Assembly: GCF_000177675.1 (NCBI RefSeq) | Contig: NZ_ADGX01000043.1 | Span: 1-63,301 of the forward strand | Length of the DNA stretch: 63,301 nucleotides | Source: Parafrankia sp. EUN1f | GTDB lineage: Bacteria > Actinomycetota > Actinomycetes > Frankiales > Frankiaceae | Direction: 5' to 3' | In this document: positions 43,122 through 50,516 of the stretch, piece after piece | Layout: every line of letters begins with the position of its first letter | How positions within the stretch are numbered: position 1 is the stretch's first letter | Translations under genes and position numbers: made by a program | Notes under the pieces: model-generated | The model's input: only the letters and a program-made list of their open reading frames with translations | What the model was told of the DNA's origin: nothing | Databases searched by the model: none

Positions 43122-44537
43122 GTGCACGAGGACTTCGTGGGGCGTGGCGAGGAGCTGGCGCGGCTGGGTGCTCATCTCGCCGCGGTCCGTGGCGGCCGGG
43201 GCCGGCTGGTCAGCGTGCGAGGGCGGCGGCAGGCCGGCAAGTCCAGGCTGATCGGTGAGTTCGTCCGCCGGTCCGGTCTTCCGCAGCTGTTCGCGACCGG
43301 CTCGCGCCAGGCCACCCTCCAGCGCGATCTTGACGGGTTCGTCGAGGACGTACGTCTGGACTGCACGCTGCCGGGCGCCGACGGGCTGACCGCGGGCGGG
43401 TTCACCAGCTGGGAGCAGGCGCTGCGCGCCGTCCACGCGGCCCTTCCCGTGGACGGGCCGTCCATCGTCGTGATCGACGAGTTCCCGTGGCTGCTGGAAC
43501 GTGACCCGGGAATCGACGGCACACTGCAGAAACTGTGGGACAGGCTTTTCGAGGCCCGTCCCGTCCTGTTCGTCATCGTCGGCAGCGACCTGGCCGTGAT
43601 GGAGATGCTGGCCGGGCACGACCGGCCGCTGTTCGGTCGGGCGCGGGAAATGGTCGTGGAGCCGTTCTCCATCGGCGACACCGCCAGGATGCTGGAACTC
43701 GACGGCACCCGCGCCGCGGAGGCGTTCGACGCCCAGCTCATCACCGGCGGTTATCCCCGGCTGCTGCTGGAATGGCAACGCCTCGGCGGTCTTTCCGCCT
43801 TTCTCGCCGAGCAGCTTTCGGATGACAACTCCGAGCTCGTCGTCACCGGGCAGCGGATTCTCGACGCGGAGTTCCCACGTGATCTGCAGGCGAGCGCCGT
43901 GCTGCGGGCCATCGGCGCCGGAGAGCGGGCTTTCTCCGCGATCGCGTCCCGGGCCGGTGTGGCGTCGACACCGCTTACCCGCTCGCTGGACCTGTTGGCC
44001 GGCAAGAAGGTGATCTCGGTCGACCGCCCGATGGCGGCTCGGGCCGGCACCGCATCCCGCTACCGCGTCGCCGATCCCTACCTGCGGTTCTGGCTGCGCT
44101 TCCTGGAAAACGCGGTGGTCGACATCCAGCGCGGCCGGCCGGACCTGGCCCAGGCCCGGGTGGCGGGCGGCTGGGCGGCCTACCGTGGTCCGGCCGTCGA
44201 GCCGCTGGTCCGCCAGGCGCTGGCCAGACTCGCCATCGACGACCCCGTGCTCGGCGGCGCCGACTCCGTGGGCGGCTGGTGGCCCCGTAACCAGACTCCC
44301 GAGGTGGATCTGGTCGGTGTGCGGACGCACGGCGCGGCGAACGAGGTGACCTTCGTCGGCTCGGTCAATTGGCGGGACAGTGAGCCGTTCGGCCAGGCCG
44401 ACCTCGACCATCTGCTGCGCGACCGGGTCAGCGTCCCCGGCGGCGACACCGCGCCCCCGATCGCCGTCACCCGGACGACCACCCAGGTACCGGGCCTGCC
44501 GAGCTACGACCCGGCCCGCCTCCTGCAGGCCTGGTAG
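43122..44537 (+). CDS. archaeal-type P-loop ATPase with DUF234-like C-terminus
   Basis: A 471-residue AAA-type NTPase starting with GTG 43122 right after the palindrome array. DFVGRGEELARLGAHL precedes Walker A RGRRQAGKSRLIGEFV. Walker B is PSIVVIDEFPWLLE and VLFVIVGSDLAVMEMLAGHDRPLFGRAREMVVEPFS the sensor region; TGGYPRLL follows. The C-terminus has a winged helix (AFSAIASRAGVASTPLTRSLDLLAGKKVI) and a nuclease-like DUF234 part (RVADPYLRFWLRFLE, TPEVDLVGV...EVTFVGSVNW), where the E-x-D...EVTFVGSVNW pattern resembles a PD-(D/E)XK site with the Lys replaced. Such proteins are widespread in archaea and mobile DNA; function unknown. It is divergent from the herA operon, so shared control is possible. 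Confidence 0.85.
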   Translation: MHEDFVGRGEELARLGAHLAAVRGGRGRLVSVRGRRQAGKSRLIGEFVRRSGLPQLFATGSRQATLQRDLDGFVEDVRLDCTLPGADGLTAGGFTSWEQALRAVHAALPVDGPSIVVIDEFPWLLERDPGIDGTLQKLWDRLFEARPVLFVIVGSDLAVMEMLAGHDRPLFGRAREMVVEPFSIGDTARMLELDGTRAAEAFDAQLITGGYPRLLLEWQRLGGLSAFLAEQLSDDNSELVVTGQRILDAEFPRDLQASAVLRAIGAGERAFSAIASRAGVASTPLTRSLDLLAGKKVISVDRPMAARAGTASRYRVADPYLRFWLRFLENAVVDIQRGRPDLAQARVAGGWAAYRGPAVEPLVRQALARLAIDDPVLGGADSVGGWWPRNQTPEVDLVGVRTHGAANEVTFVGSVNWRDSEPFGQADLDHLLRDRVSVPGGDTAPPIAVTRTTTQVPGLPSYDPARLLQAW

Positions 44538-44572
44538 GACCGGATCAGATGGCGTGACGTTCTTCCCGACCG

Positions 44573-44766
44573 TCAGCCGGGCTCATAGCTGGTGAAGGCA
44601 CGGGTCGCGCTCGGGGTACTCCCGCCGGCGTTGGCGGCGTACACCCGCCAGCGGTAATGGGTCAGGCCGGACTCGAAGCCCAGCGTGTAGGTGACCGACG
44701 TCGAGGTCACGCCGCTGTCGCTGATGATGATCGTCCGGCCGGCGGGAGCCTGGCGTTCGACACTGC
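44573..44766 (-). pseudogene. C-terminal remnant of a fibronectin-III-like secreted protein
   Basis: A leftward frame ends IIISDSGVTSTSVTYTLGFE, SGLTHYRWRVYAANAGGSTP, SATRAFTSYEPG-stop. The H-Y-x-W-R-V-x-A-x-N-A-x-G-x-S pattern is the F and G strand core of FN3 domains. Upstream (higher coordinates) the frame runs into a dispersed repeat and has no start. It is the preserved 3' end of a gene cut at about 44766. Confidence 0.6.
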
Positions 44767-44788
44767 GCCTGTCCGCCCGGACCGTCGA

Positions 44789-45118
44789 CAAGACTTGAGG
44801 ATTTTGGTCGCTGGAGAGCGTGTAGCAAAATCGTGAAAAGCGGCAGGGATCCGGCGCCGTCGCGCCGCGCCTGGTATTCACTCTCAAGAGAGACAAAAAG
44901 GGGTTCAGAGTCGTTTGGCGATCCGCAGGAGTTGAGGATTTTGGCTGTCGGAGAGCCCGTCGCAAAATGCCGAGAAGTGGCCGATCCGGGCCACCAACTT
45001 TGACCTGGCAGCCCACGTTCGGCCGTCAGCGGAGATCTCAGCCGTGTGCACCTGACTACCGATCTTGGTCGGCGCCATTTTGTTACAGGCTCCGGAACGA
45101 CCAAGATTCGCAACTCCT
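44789..45118. repeat. dispersed repeat copies 4a and 4b; 4b is a complete 192-bp MITE-like element
   Basis: Copy 4b (44927-45118) begins AGGAGTTGAGGATTTTGG and ends with the imperfect reverse complement CCAAGATTCGCAACTCCT; about 20 of 27 terminal bases pair. Its interior has GTCGCAAAATGCCGAG, GACCTGGCAGCCC, GCGGAGATCTCAGCC and GATCTTGGTCGGCGCC, the same body as copies 1 and 2. Copy 4a (44789-44857) is a left-end fragment in the same orientation (CAAGACTTGAGGATTTTGG ... GTAGCAAAATCG ... GGATCCGG). Neither encodes a protein. Confidence 0.75.
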
Positions 45119-45130
45119 GCTCGGTGGCAG

Positions 45131-45400
45131 TCAAAGTTCGAAGCCCGGGATTGTGTTGGGCAGGTCGGTGGCCGCGGCGATCGCCGCCGCGCGGCCCAGC
45201 ACTTCGTCCCGGCGCAGCAGGTTGCTGGCGTCCGGCCGGCCGAGCGCGAGGGCCAGCCCGGCGCTGGTGGTGGCCAGGGCCGGGAAGCCGAGGCCGCTCA
45301 GCAGCCGGGCCGAGCCCGGATCCGAGGCGTTGGCCACGACGAAGACACCGGTGTCGTGCAGTCGGGCGAACACCGCCGCCCGACTCGCCTGCGCGGTCAT
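45131..45400 (-). pseudogene. N-terminal fragment of an isocitrate-lyase/PEP-mutase-family protein
   Basis: The ATG at 45400 overlaps the upstream SDR stop (ATGA). The first 80 residues or so read FARLHDTGVFVVANASDPGSARLLSGLGFPALATTSAGLALALGRPDASNLLRRDEVLGRAAAIAAATDLP, the characteristic start of PEP mutase/ICL-superfamily proteins (which are about 250-280 residues). After ATDLP, where the family continues with a metal-binding segment, the frame ends within ten codons. The repeat element begins 13 bases beyond the stop, so the rest of the gene has been removed or displaced. Confidence 0.75.
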
Positions 45401-46266
45401 ATGGCCTCGTGGCGACGGTCCAGCGCCTGGCGGTCCAGCGCCTGGCGGGTCAGGGCCTCGCGGGTCAGGGCGTCCAGTCGGGCCGCGGCGGCAGGGTCGA
45501 AGGACCGGCCGTCGACACCGATCGGGCGGCCCTCCACGAAGGCGCTCAGTGGTGTCGACGGCGGCGCGTCCAGCCGGCGCAGAACCTGGCGCATACTTTC
45601 CTCGACTGGCTTCCCGAGCTTCTTCAGCATCTCGACCTCGGCCGCCGTCTTCCTGTCGTAGACGCCGGAGAAGCTGGTGGACACCACTCCCGGATGGAAG
45701 AGGATGTACCTGACGGGCCCCGCGCCGTGGGCTGCGGCGAAGGCCACACCGAGCAGGTCGTTGAGCTTTCCGCCCTGCCCGAGTGCCGCGCCGCCGTGGT
45801 AGGCGTGGCGTAGTTCCAGATCGTCCCAGCGGACCACCGAGATGTCGGCTCCGGGGCCGGCGACGTTCATCACGACTGGGCTCGTGGACTTTGCCAGGAG
45901 GTCGACCAGACCATGGCTGAGGATGTAGCGGCTCAGGTAGAAGAGCGCGAAGTTCTCCTCGAACCCCTCGGCGGTGACCTGGCGGTGGGAACGGTAGTGC
46001 CGCGCCCCGAGTACCAGTGCGTCCAGAACGGGGAAACGCGCACGAATCTCGTCCCGCACCCGCTTGCTCTCGGCGACCAGGCTCAGCTCCGCTGGTAGGA
46101 AGAACGCCCTGTCGCCGGCGCCGTGTCGCTCGGCCGCGGCGATGAAGGCCTTTCCCTTCTCCGCGTTCCGGCCGACGACGACAACCTGGTCGCCTCGTTC
46201 GAGGAGGACCTCGCCGAGGGCCTTTCCGATTCCGTCGGTGCCACCTGTGATTACAACCGTCCTCAT
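45397..46266 (-). CDS. short-chain dehydrogenase/reductase
   Basis: A 289-residue NAD(P)-binding oxidoreductase. The ATG at 46266 has GGGAGG upstream. The N-terminal VVITGGTDGIGKALGEVLLERGDQVVVVGRNAEKG is the Rossmann motif; LDALVLGARHY replaces the usual NNAG. The catalytic Tyr-x-x-x-Lys is not in its normal form: HAYHGGAALGQGGKLNDLLGVAFAAAHG suggests a shifted active site, as in retinol-dehydrogenase-like SDRs with longer spacing. The C-terminus ends in repeats (ALTRQALDRQALDRRHEAI) derived from a GCGCCTGGCGGTCCA array (45418-45475). It is followed by the truncated PEP-mutase gene and divergent from a CGNR regulator. Confidence 0.85.
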   Translation of the reverse strand: MRTVVITGGTDGIGKALGEVLLERGDQVVVVGRNAEKGKAFIAAAERHGAGDRAFFLPAELSLVAESKRVRDEIRARFPVLDALVLGARHYRSHRQVTAEGFEENFALFYLSRYILSHGLVDLLAKSTSPVVMNVAGPGADISVVRWDDLELRHAYHGGAALGQGGKLNDLLGVAFAAAHGAGPVRYILFHPGVVSTSFSGVYDRKTAAEVEMLKKLGKPVEESMRQVLRRLDAPPSTPLSAFVEGRPIGVDGRSFDPAAAARLDALTREALTRQALDRQALDRRHEAI

Positions 46267-46304
46267 CGGCCGCCTCCCGTGCGTCCATGTGTGGGAGCAT
46301 GCTT

Positions 46305-46324
46305 CTAACGGTTAGAGTGCACTC
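46305..46324. promoter_or_regulatory. adjacent palindromes between the SDR and CGNR regulator genes
   Basis: CTAACGGTTAG (46305-46315, perfect around a central G) is joined to the perfect palindrome GAGTGCACTC (46315-46324), with a further CCGTTAG half-site at 46328-46334. It lies 39 bases upstream of the SDR start on the opposite strand and 110 bases before the CGNR gene. This is a likely operator, most simply for the CGNR protein. Confidence 0.6.
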
Positions 46325-46433
46325 CTGCCGTTAGGGACTATGCGGGAGGTGTCCAACGATTGCAAGCACCCACAACCATTAGATCGTCTCGACGGTCGCC
46401 CGGCCGGTTGGGGCTCACCGCCCAGGTACGCCA

Positions 46434-47135
46434 GTGACCAGCGACGGGACCAGGCCAGGCTGGGCTCGACCAGGCCGGGCGAGGCCAGGCGAGACGCGGC
46501 CGGGCGAGATCGAGCTGGAGGACGGCGGGGCTCCCGCGTTGGGCGAGCCGCTGGCCGTCGAGTTCGGCAACACGATCTACGTCAACCGCCGCGGGCAGCA
46601 GGACGGGCTGTCGACCCGCGGTCGGACGGCGGCCTGGCTGCTCCAGCACAGCGGTTCCTTCGAGCCGAACCTCGGTCCGCGCGACGTCGCGATGCTCAGC
46701 CCGCGGGAGCACCGCCGCCTTGTCGACCTGCGTGACGCCGTTCGCGCGGCGTTGCGGGCGGTGGTCGACGGCGTCGCGGTTCCGCCGCCGGCGCGCGAGA
46801 CGATCAACAGCGCCAGCGCCCTGGTGCCGCGCTGGGTGGTCCTCGTCGGCGATCCGCCCGAGGCGGTGGAGTCCTTCGCGGCCGTCGATCCCGTCCTGGC
46901 GGCCGCCGGGGCGCTGGCCCGCTCCGCGGTGCAGGTGCTGGGCGGTGGATCAGGGGCGGCTCTGCGGGCCTGCGCCGCTGCGGGCTGTCCGCTTTTCTTC
47001 GTGAAGAATCACCCTCGGCGCGAATGGTGCTCGGCGGCCTGTGGCAACCGGGCCCGGGTGGCCCGCCACTATGCCCGGCAACGACCTGAGCAACGACCTG
47101 AGCAGCGATCTGAGCAGCGGCCTGACTGTTCCTGA
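46434..47135 (+). CDS. CGNR zinc-finger transcriptional regulator
   Basis: About 233 residues; GTG 46434 is one possible start, but the first 35 codons are repeat-derived (RPGWARPGRARPGETRPG), so the true start may be later. The N-terminal ABATE-like domain (LAVEFGNTIYVNRRGQQDGL, WLLQHSG, HRRLVDLRDAVRAALRAVVDG) binds an unknown small ligand. The C-terminal zinc finger is ALRACAAAGCPLFFVKNHPRREWCSAACGNRARVARHYARQR with the defining C-G-N-R. The tail QRPEQRPEQRSEQRPDC is another slippage repeat. It probably regulates the divergent SDR through the palindromes at 46305-46324. Confidence 0.88.
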   Translation: MTSDGTRPGWARPGRARPGETRPGEIELEDGGAPALGEPLAVEFGNTIYVNRRGQQDGLSTRGRTAAWLLQHSGSFEPNLGPRDVAMLSPREHRRLVDLRDAVRAALRAVVDGVAVPPPARETINSASALVPRWVVLVGDPPEAVESFAAVDPVLAAAGALARSAVQVLGGGSGAALRACAAAGCPLFFVKNHPRREWCSAACGNRARVARHYARQRPEQRPEQRSEQRPDCS

Positions 47136-47157
47136 CCCGGCGGCGCGCGCGACTTCC

Positions 47158-47200
47158 GGTTGCCGCCGCTGCCGAGCAACCTGAGGATCGTGGTCGCCAG
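47158..47200. repeat. dispersed palindromic repeat, half copy 5
   Basis: GGTTGCCGCCGCTGCCGAGCAACCTGAGGATCGTGGTCGCC contains the lead-in GCCGCTGCCGAGCAA and the core GAGGATYnTGGTCG of the family but no right arm. It lies 20 bases after the CGNR gene stop codon. Confidence 0.55.
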
Positions 47201-47226
47201 GCGGTCCGCCGTGCCCCTTTGGGTTG

Positions 47227-48186
47227 TCAGCGGCGCGTTGTTCTGGCCAGTGCCAGGACGGCGACGAAGCCCAGGGTCATCAGGCCCGTCACAAAGGCCG
47301 TCCCGTAGATGTCGCCGATCACGAAGGTTCGTTCGCCCACGGTGACCTCGCCCGGCGGCGGTGAGAGGTAGAACCCGAGCAGCGGCAGGACGGGCAGTGC
47401 CCACACCACGCTCGGGAGGATTCGGGCGGCCTGGGTGCTCGCCGGCCGGTCGTGGGAAACTCTGGTTTCGACGACGGCGAAGAGCTGGAAGATGACCCAG
47501 CCGGTGAGAAGCCAGCCGAGGAAGTTCGAGATCGGCACCCCGTAGAACCCGCCGGGGTGGCGGTAGTCGTACTGGGAGTTGACCGTGGCGAACACCGCGT
47601 CGAAGGTGAAATCCCAGCCGGTGAGAACCACGGCCGCGACGAGTGGCGTCGTGAAACGTTCGGCTCCGGTCGAGCGGGCTGGCACGGCGCGCACGATTCC
47701 GGCGGCCAGCACCCAGGCGATCCAGCCATAGCCGAAATAGGCGAGCGGGACGACCAGGGGAATGTCCAGCAGGCGCGGCCCGCCGGTGTTGTGCTCGTAG
47801 AAGCCGAACGGGAACCCGCTGGCCACGCTGCTCGCTTCCAGCGCGAACGCGACGACGTAGCTGATCCCGAAGAAGGCGCCGATGCCCCGCCAGCCGGCCG
47901 AACAGGAACCGTGCGCCAGACTGAACAACAGCGCCACGCCGGGCAGCAGGTCCAAGGCGGTGTCGCCGAGTGACTCACCGGCCCCAACGGCTCCCGCGAT
48001 CGCGGCGATCGCGGCGATCAACGTCAGGATCCAGAGGAGCATGTTGTGGATCCGTCCCGTGGGCCGGCCGGGCCGGCCGCCGATCGGGCCGGAGCCCACG
48101 CCGGACCCGTCGCCGCCACTGGTCCCGCGGGTTTCACCCGGACTGGTACCAGCGGTTGTTGGCCCTGGCAGAGCCGCGCTAGCCAT
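47227..48186 (-). CDS. carotenoid biosynthesis membrane protein (CruF/DUF422 family)
   Basis: About 319 residues from ATG 48186 (an ATG at 48207 is also possible). After a Gly/Pro/Thr-rich N-terminus of about 50 residues come seven or so hydrophobic segments: MLLWILTLIAAIAAIAGAV, LLPGVALLFSLAHG, FFGISYVVAFALEASSVASGFPFGFYEHN, LVVPLAYFGYGWIAWVLAAGIV, and so on. The motifs FGFYEHNTGGPRLLDIPLVVPLAYF and GGFYGVPISNFLGWLLTGW are typical of the Caroten_synth family, which includes gamma-carotene/bisanhydrobacterioruberin hydratases. It acts in the inner membrane on C40/C50 carotenoid ends. No other carotenoid gene is in the window. Confidence 0.88.
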   Translation of the reverse strand: MASAALPGPTTAGTSPGETRGTSGGDGSGVGSGPIGGRPGRPTGRIHNMLLWILTLIAAIAAIAGAVGAGESLGDTALDLLPGVALLFSLAHGSCSAGWRGIGAFFGISYVVAFALEASSVASGFPFGFYEHNTGGPRLLDIPLVVPLAYFGYGWIAWVLAAGIVRAVPARSTGAERFTTPLVAAVVLTGWDFTFDAVFATVNSQYDYRHPGGFYGVPISNFLGWLLTGWVIFQLFAVVETRVSHDRPASTQAARILPSVVWALPVLPLLGFYLSPPPGEVTVGERTFVIGDIYGTAFVTGLMTLGFVAVLALARTTRR

Positions 48187-48518
48187 CCGACGCCCACCCA
48201 TCCACATCCGTGACCTATAGGTATAAAGATTTTAGGTGGATGTTGCTCCAGGTGCAGCGGTCTGCGTCGTCGCCGCCCTGCCTGCGTCTCAGCCCGGGTA
48301 GACGATCGAACCCAGCGGCGGGCAGGGGATGGGAGTGGAGCCGAGACCGGGGCGCTCGACGTAGGCCCGGGCGGCGGCGTCCACCTGCGAAGGAAGTATG
48401 TCGGGCGCGATCGTCGCGGAGCCGCCACAGCGCTGTCCACCGCGAGAGGTCGATCCCAGGTGCGCCAGGCCCAGCGAGTGGGCTTGCGCGAGGGCCTCGC
48501 CCTGAGAACGGTGGAGAC
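48187..48518. other. divergent intergenic region, carotenoid gene / aminotransferase
   Basis: This is 332 bases. The AT-rich segment 48213-48240 (TATAGGTATAAAGATTTTAGG) is probably the promoter region for the leftward membrane protein; on that strand it reads CTTTATACCTATAG just before the start. The remainder shows no gene and no recognisable repeat. Confidence 0.45.
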
Positions 48519-49721
48519 ATGAACGCCAGGCCACCGTCGAAACCCAGCCCGCCGCTGAACGCCAGGCCCCTGCTGAACCGCCGGCTGGACGGACTCGGGA
48601 CGACGATCTTCGCGGAGATGTCGGCACTGGCGACGGCGACCGGCGCGATCAACCTGGGCCAGGGCTTCCCCGACACCGACGGGCCCGAGGAGATCCGCGA
48701 GGCCGCCGTCCGCGCGCTGCGGGAGGGTAAGGGCAACCAGTACCCGCCGGGCCCGGGAATCCCGGAGCTGCGCGCGGCGATCTCCGATCACCAGCGGCGT
48801 TTCTACGGCCTCGGCTTCGACCCCGACACCGAGGTCCTGGTCACCGCCGGCGCCACCGAGGCCATCGCCGCCGCCATGCTGGCGCTGCTGGAGCCGGACG
48901 ACGAGGTCATCGCCTTCGAGCCCTTCTACGACTCCTACACCGCCTGCATCGCGATGGCCGGCGCGAAGCGGGTACCGCTCACCCTGCGAGCGCCGTCCTT
49001 CCGTCCGGATCTGGACGAGTTGCGCGCCAGAATCACCCCGCGGACCCGTCTCCTTCTCCTCAACACCCCGCACAACCCGACCGGGATGGTGCTCACGGCC
49101 GGCGAACAGAGCGCCATCGCCGCGCTCGCCGTCGAGCACGACCTGCTCGTCGTCACCGACGAGGTGTACGAGCACCTTGTCTATGAGGGCACCCATCATC
49201 CCATCGCGGCCCTGCCCGGAATGCGTGAGCGCACGGTCACCATCAGCTCGGCCGGCAAGACCTTCTCCTTCACCGGATGGAAGGTCGGCTGGGTCACGGC
49301 GGACGGCCCGCTCGTCTCCGCCGTCCGGACAGCGAAGCAGTATCTGACGTATGTCAGCGCGGGGCCCTTCCAGTACGCGATCGCCGAAGCGCTACGGCTG
49401 CCCGACTCGTATTTCGACCGTTTCCGCGCCGATCTCGGCCGTAAGCGTGACCTGCTCGGTGACGGCCTGCGCGCAGCCGGGTTCGAGGTCTACCAGCCCC
49501 AGGGCACGTACTTCATCACCACCGACATCACGCCTTTCGGTGAGAAGGACGCCTACGCCTTCTGCCGCGCACTCCCCGAACGCTGCGGCGTCGTCGCCAT
49601 CCCCAACTCGGTCTTCTACGACGACCCCGACGCGGGTCGCAGCCAGGTCCGTTTCACCTTCTGCAAGCGGGAGGACGTTCTGCGCGACGCGACGGCCCGC
49701 CTGCGCCGGCTGGCCGGCTGA
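48519..49721 (+). CDS. class I/II PLP aminotransferase (DapC / methionine-aminotransferase-like)
   Basis: A 400-residue fold-type I aminotransferase. The ATG at 48519 is very close to GGAGA, so translation may really begin a few codons later, but the conserved part starts with RLDGLGTTIFAEMSALATATGAINLGQGFPDTDGP. PPGPGIPELRAAISDHQ, the AGATEAIAAAMLALLEPDDEVIAFEPFYDSY cofactor region, NTPHNPTGMV, VVTDEVYEHLVYEG and the PLP lysine in ISSAGKTFSFTGWKVGW are all present. Close relatives include the N-succinyldiaminopimelate aminotransferase DapC and the kynurenine/methionine aminotransferases; lysine synthesis is plausible but not proven. Confidence 0.92.
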   Translation: MNARPPSKPSPPLNARPLLNRRLDGLGTTIFAEMSALATATGAINLGQGFPDTDGPEEIREAAVRALREGKGNQYPPGPGIPELRAAISDHQRRFYGLGFDPDTEVLVTAGATEAIAAAMLALLEPDDEVIAFEPFYDSYTACIAMAGAKRVPLTLRAPSFRPDLDELRARITPRTRLLLLNTPHNPTGMVLTAGEQSAIAALAVEHDLLVVTDEVYEHLVYEGTHHPIAALPGMRERTVTISSAGKTFSFTGWKVGWVTADGPLVSAVRTAKQYLTYVSAGPFQYAIAEALRLPDSYFDRFRADLGRKRDLLGDGLRAAGFEVYQPQGTYFITTDITPFGEKDAYAFCRALPERCGVVAIPNSVFYDDPDAGRSQVRFTFCKREDVLRDATARLRRLAG

Positions 49722-49820
49722 GCCGGCGCAGGCGGGCGCGGCGCGACTCCCATGCCCGGACCAGCCGGGAAACACCTCGGAAAACGGTGGCGAAGCCGGA
49801 CGCCCGCGGCCCCGCTGCCG

Positions 49821-50489
49821 TCAGTCGACGAACTCGATGGGGATGGGACGGAAGCCCTCGATGTCGGTGGGCAGCGCGAGGTTCTGGCTGTTCGCCGAAT
49901 TGATGAGCGTGTTGAGCAGTGTGACGAGGACCTTGACCAGCGCATCCTGCTGGCTGACGCCCGGCTCGGCCTTGAACGCGCTCTTCGTCGAGATCCTCCT
50001 GAGCACCGCCTCATTCGCGTCACCGAAACCGAACGTGATGACGTGCGGGTGGCGCGGCCAGTCCGGCGCGGTCAGCTTGGCGAACTCGCTCTCCCAGACA
50101 CCGGCGTCCTGCGGGGCGCCGTCGGTGATGAAGAAGACGGCCGGGCGCAGCACCTTGCGGCCCTGGGCGCGCAGCGCGGTGACGTCCTTGTCGATCTGGG
50201 TGGCGATCAGTCGGAAGGCCTTGCCGTAGTTCGTCGATCCGCCGCAGGCCAGCATCGGGAGTGAATCGATCTTCCCGATATCGCTCATCGGCAGGATGAC
50301 ATGGGCGTCCGTGTTAAAGCTGATGATGGAAAGGTGTGCGAACTCGGATACGGCCGGCTTCGCCCAGAGGCCGTCGTACACGTTCTCCAGAGTGTCGTTG
50401 AGTAGCTGCTGGAAGCGGCTCATCGACTTCGATGTGTCCAGCACCGCGTAGGTGGGCAGGCAGCGTGCGCCGCCGGCTGGGCTCGTCAT
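49821..50489 (-). CDS. vWA-domain protein (TerY-like)
   Basis: A 222-residue protein that is entirely a von Willebrand factor A fold. The MIDAS metal site is intact: AVLDTSKSM (D-x-S-x-S), the Thr in GGSTNYGKAF and ITDGAPQD. LSIISFNTDAHVILPM and PHVITFGFGDANEAVLRRIST match the strands of TerY-type vWA proteins. It is the last gene of the five-gene leftward operon, 27 bases after the kinase-like gene. In ternary conflict and stress systems, vWA proteins act as metal-dependent adaptors together with PP2C and kinase partners (established knowledge). Its exact partner here is inferred from the operon. Confidence 0.92.
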   Translation of the reverse strand: MTSPAGGARCLPTYAVLDTSKSMSRFQQLLNDTLENVYDGLWAKPAVSEFAHLSIISFNTDAHVILPMSDIGKIDSLPMLACGGSTNYGKAFRLIATQIDKDVTALRAQGRKVLRPAVFFITDGAPQDAGVWESEFAKLTAPDWPRHPHVITFGFGDANEAVLRRISTKSAFKAEPGVSQQDALVKVLVTLLNTLINSANSQNLALPTDIEGFRPIPIEFVD

Positions 50490-50516
50490 TTTCCCTGATT
50501 TCTCCTAGGTGATGAA

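Noticed and set aside
40174..43251. A 1,025-codon open frame on the plus strand opposite sbcD and herA
   Set aside because: It is antisense to clearly recognisable SbcD and HerA-like genes. Its translation is Arg/Gly/Asp/His-rich without motifs, which is a usual by-product of high GC content.
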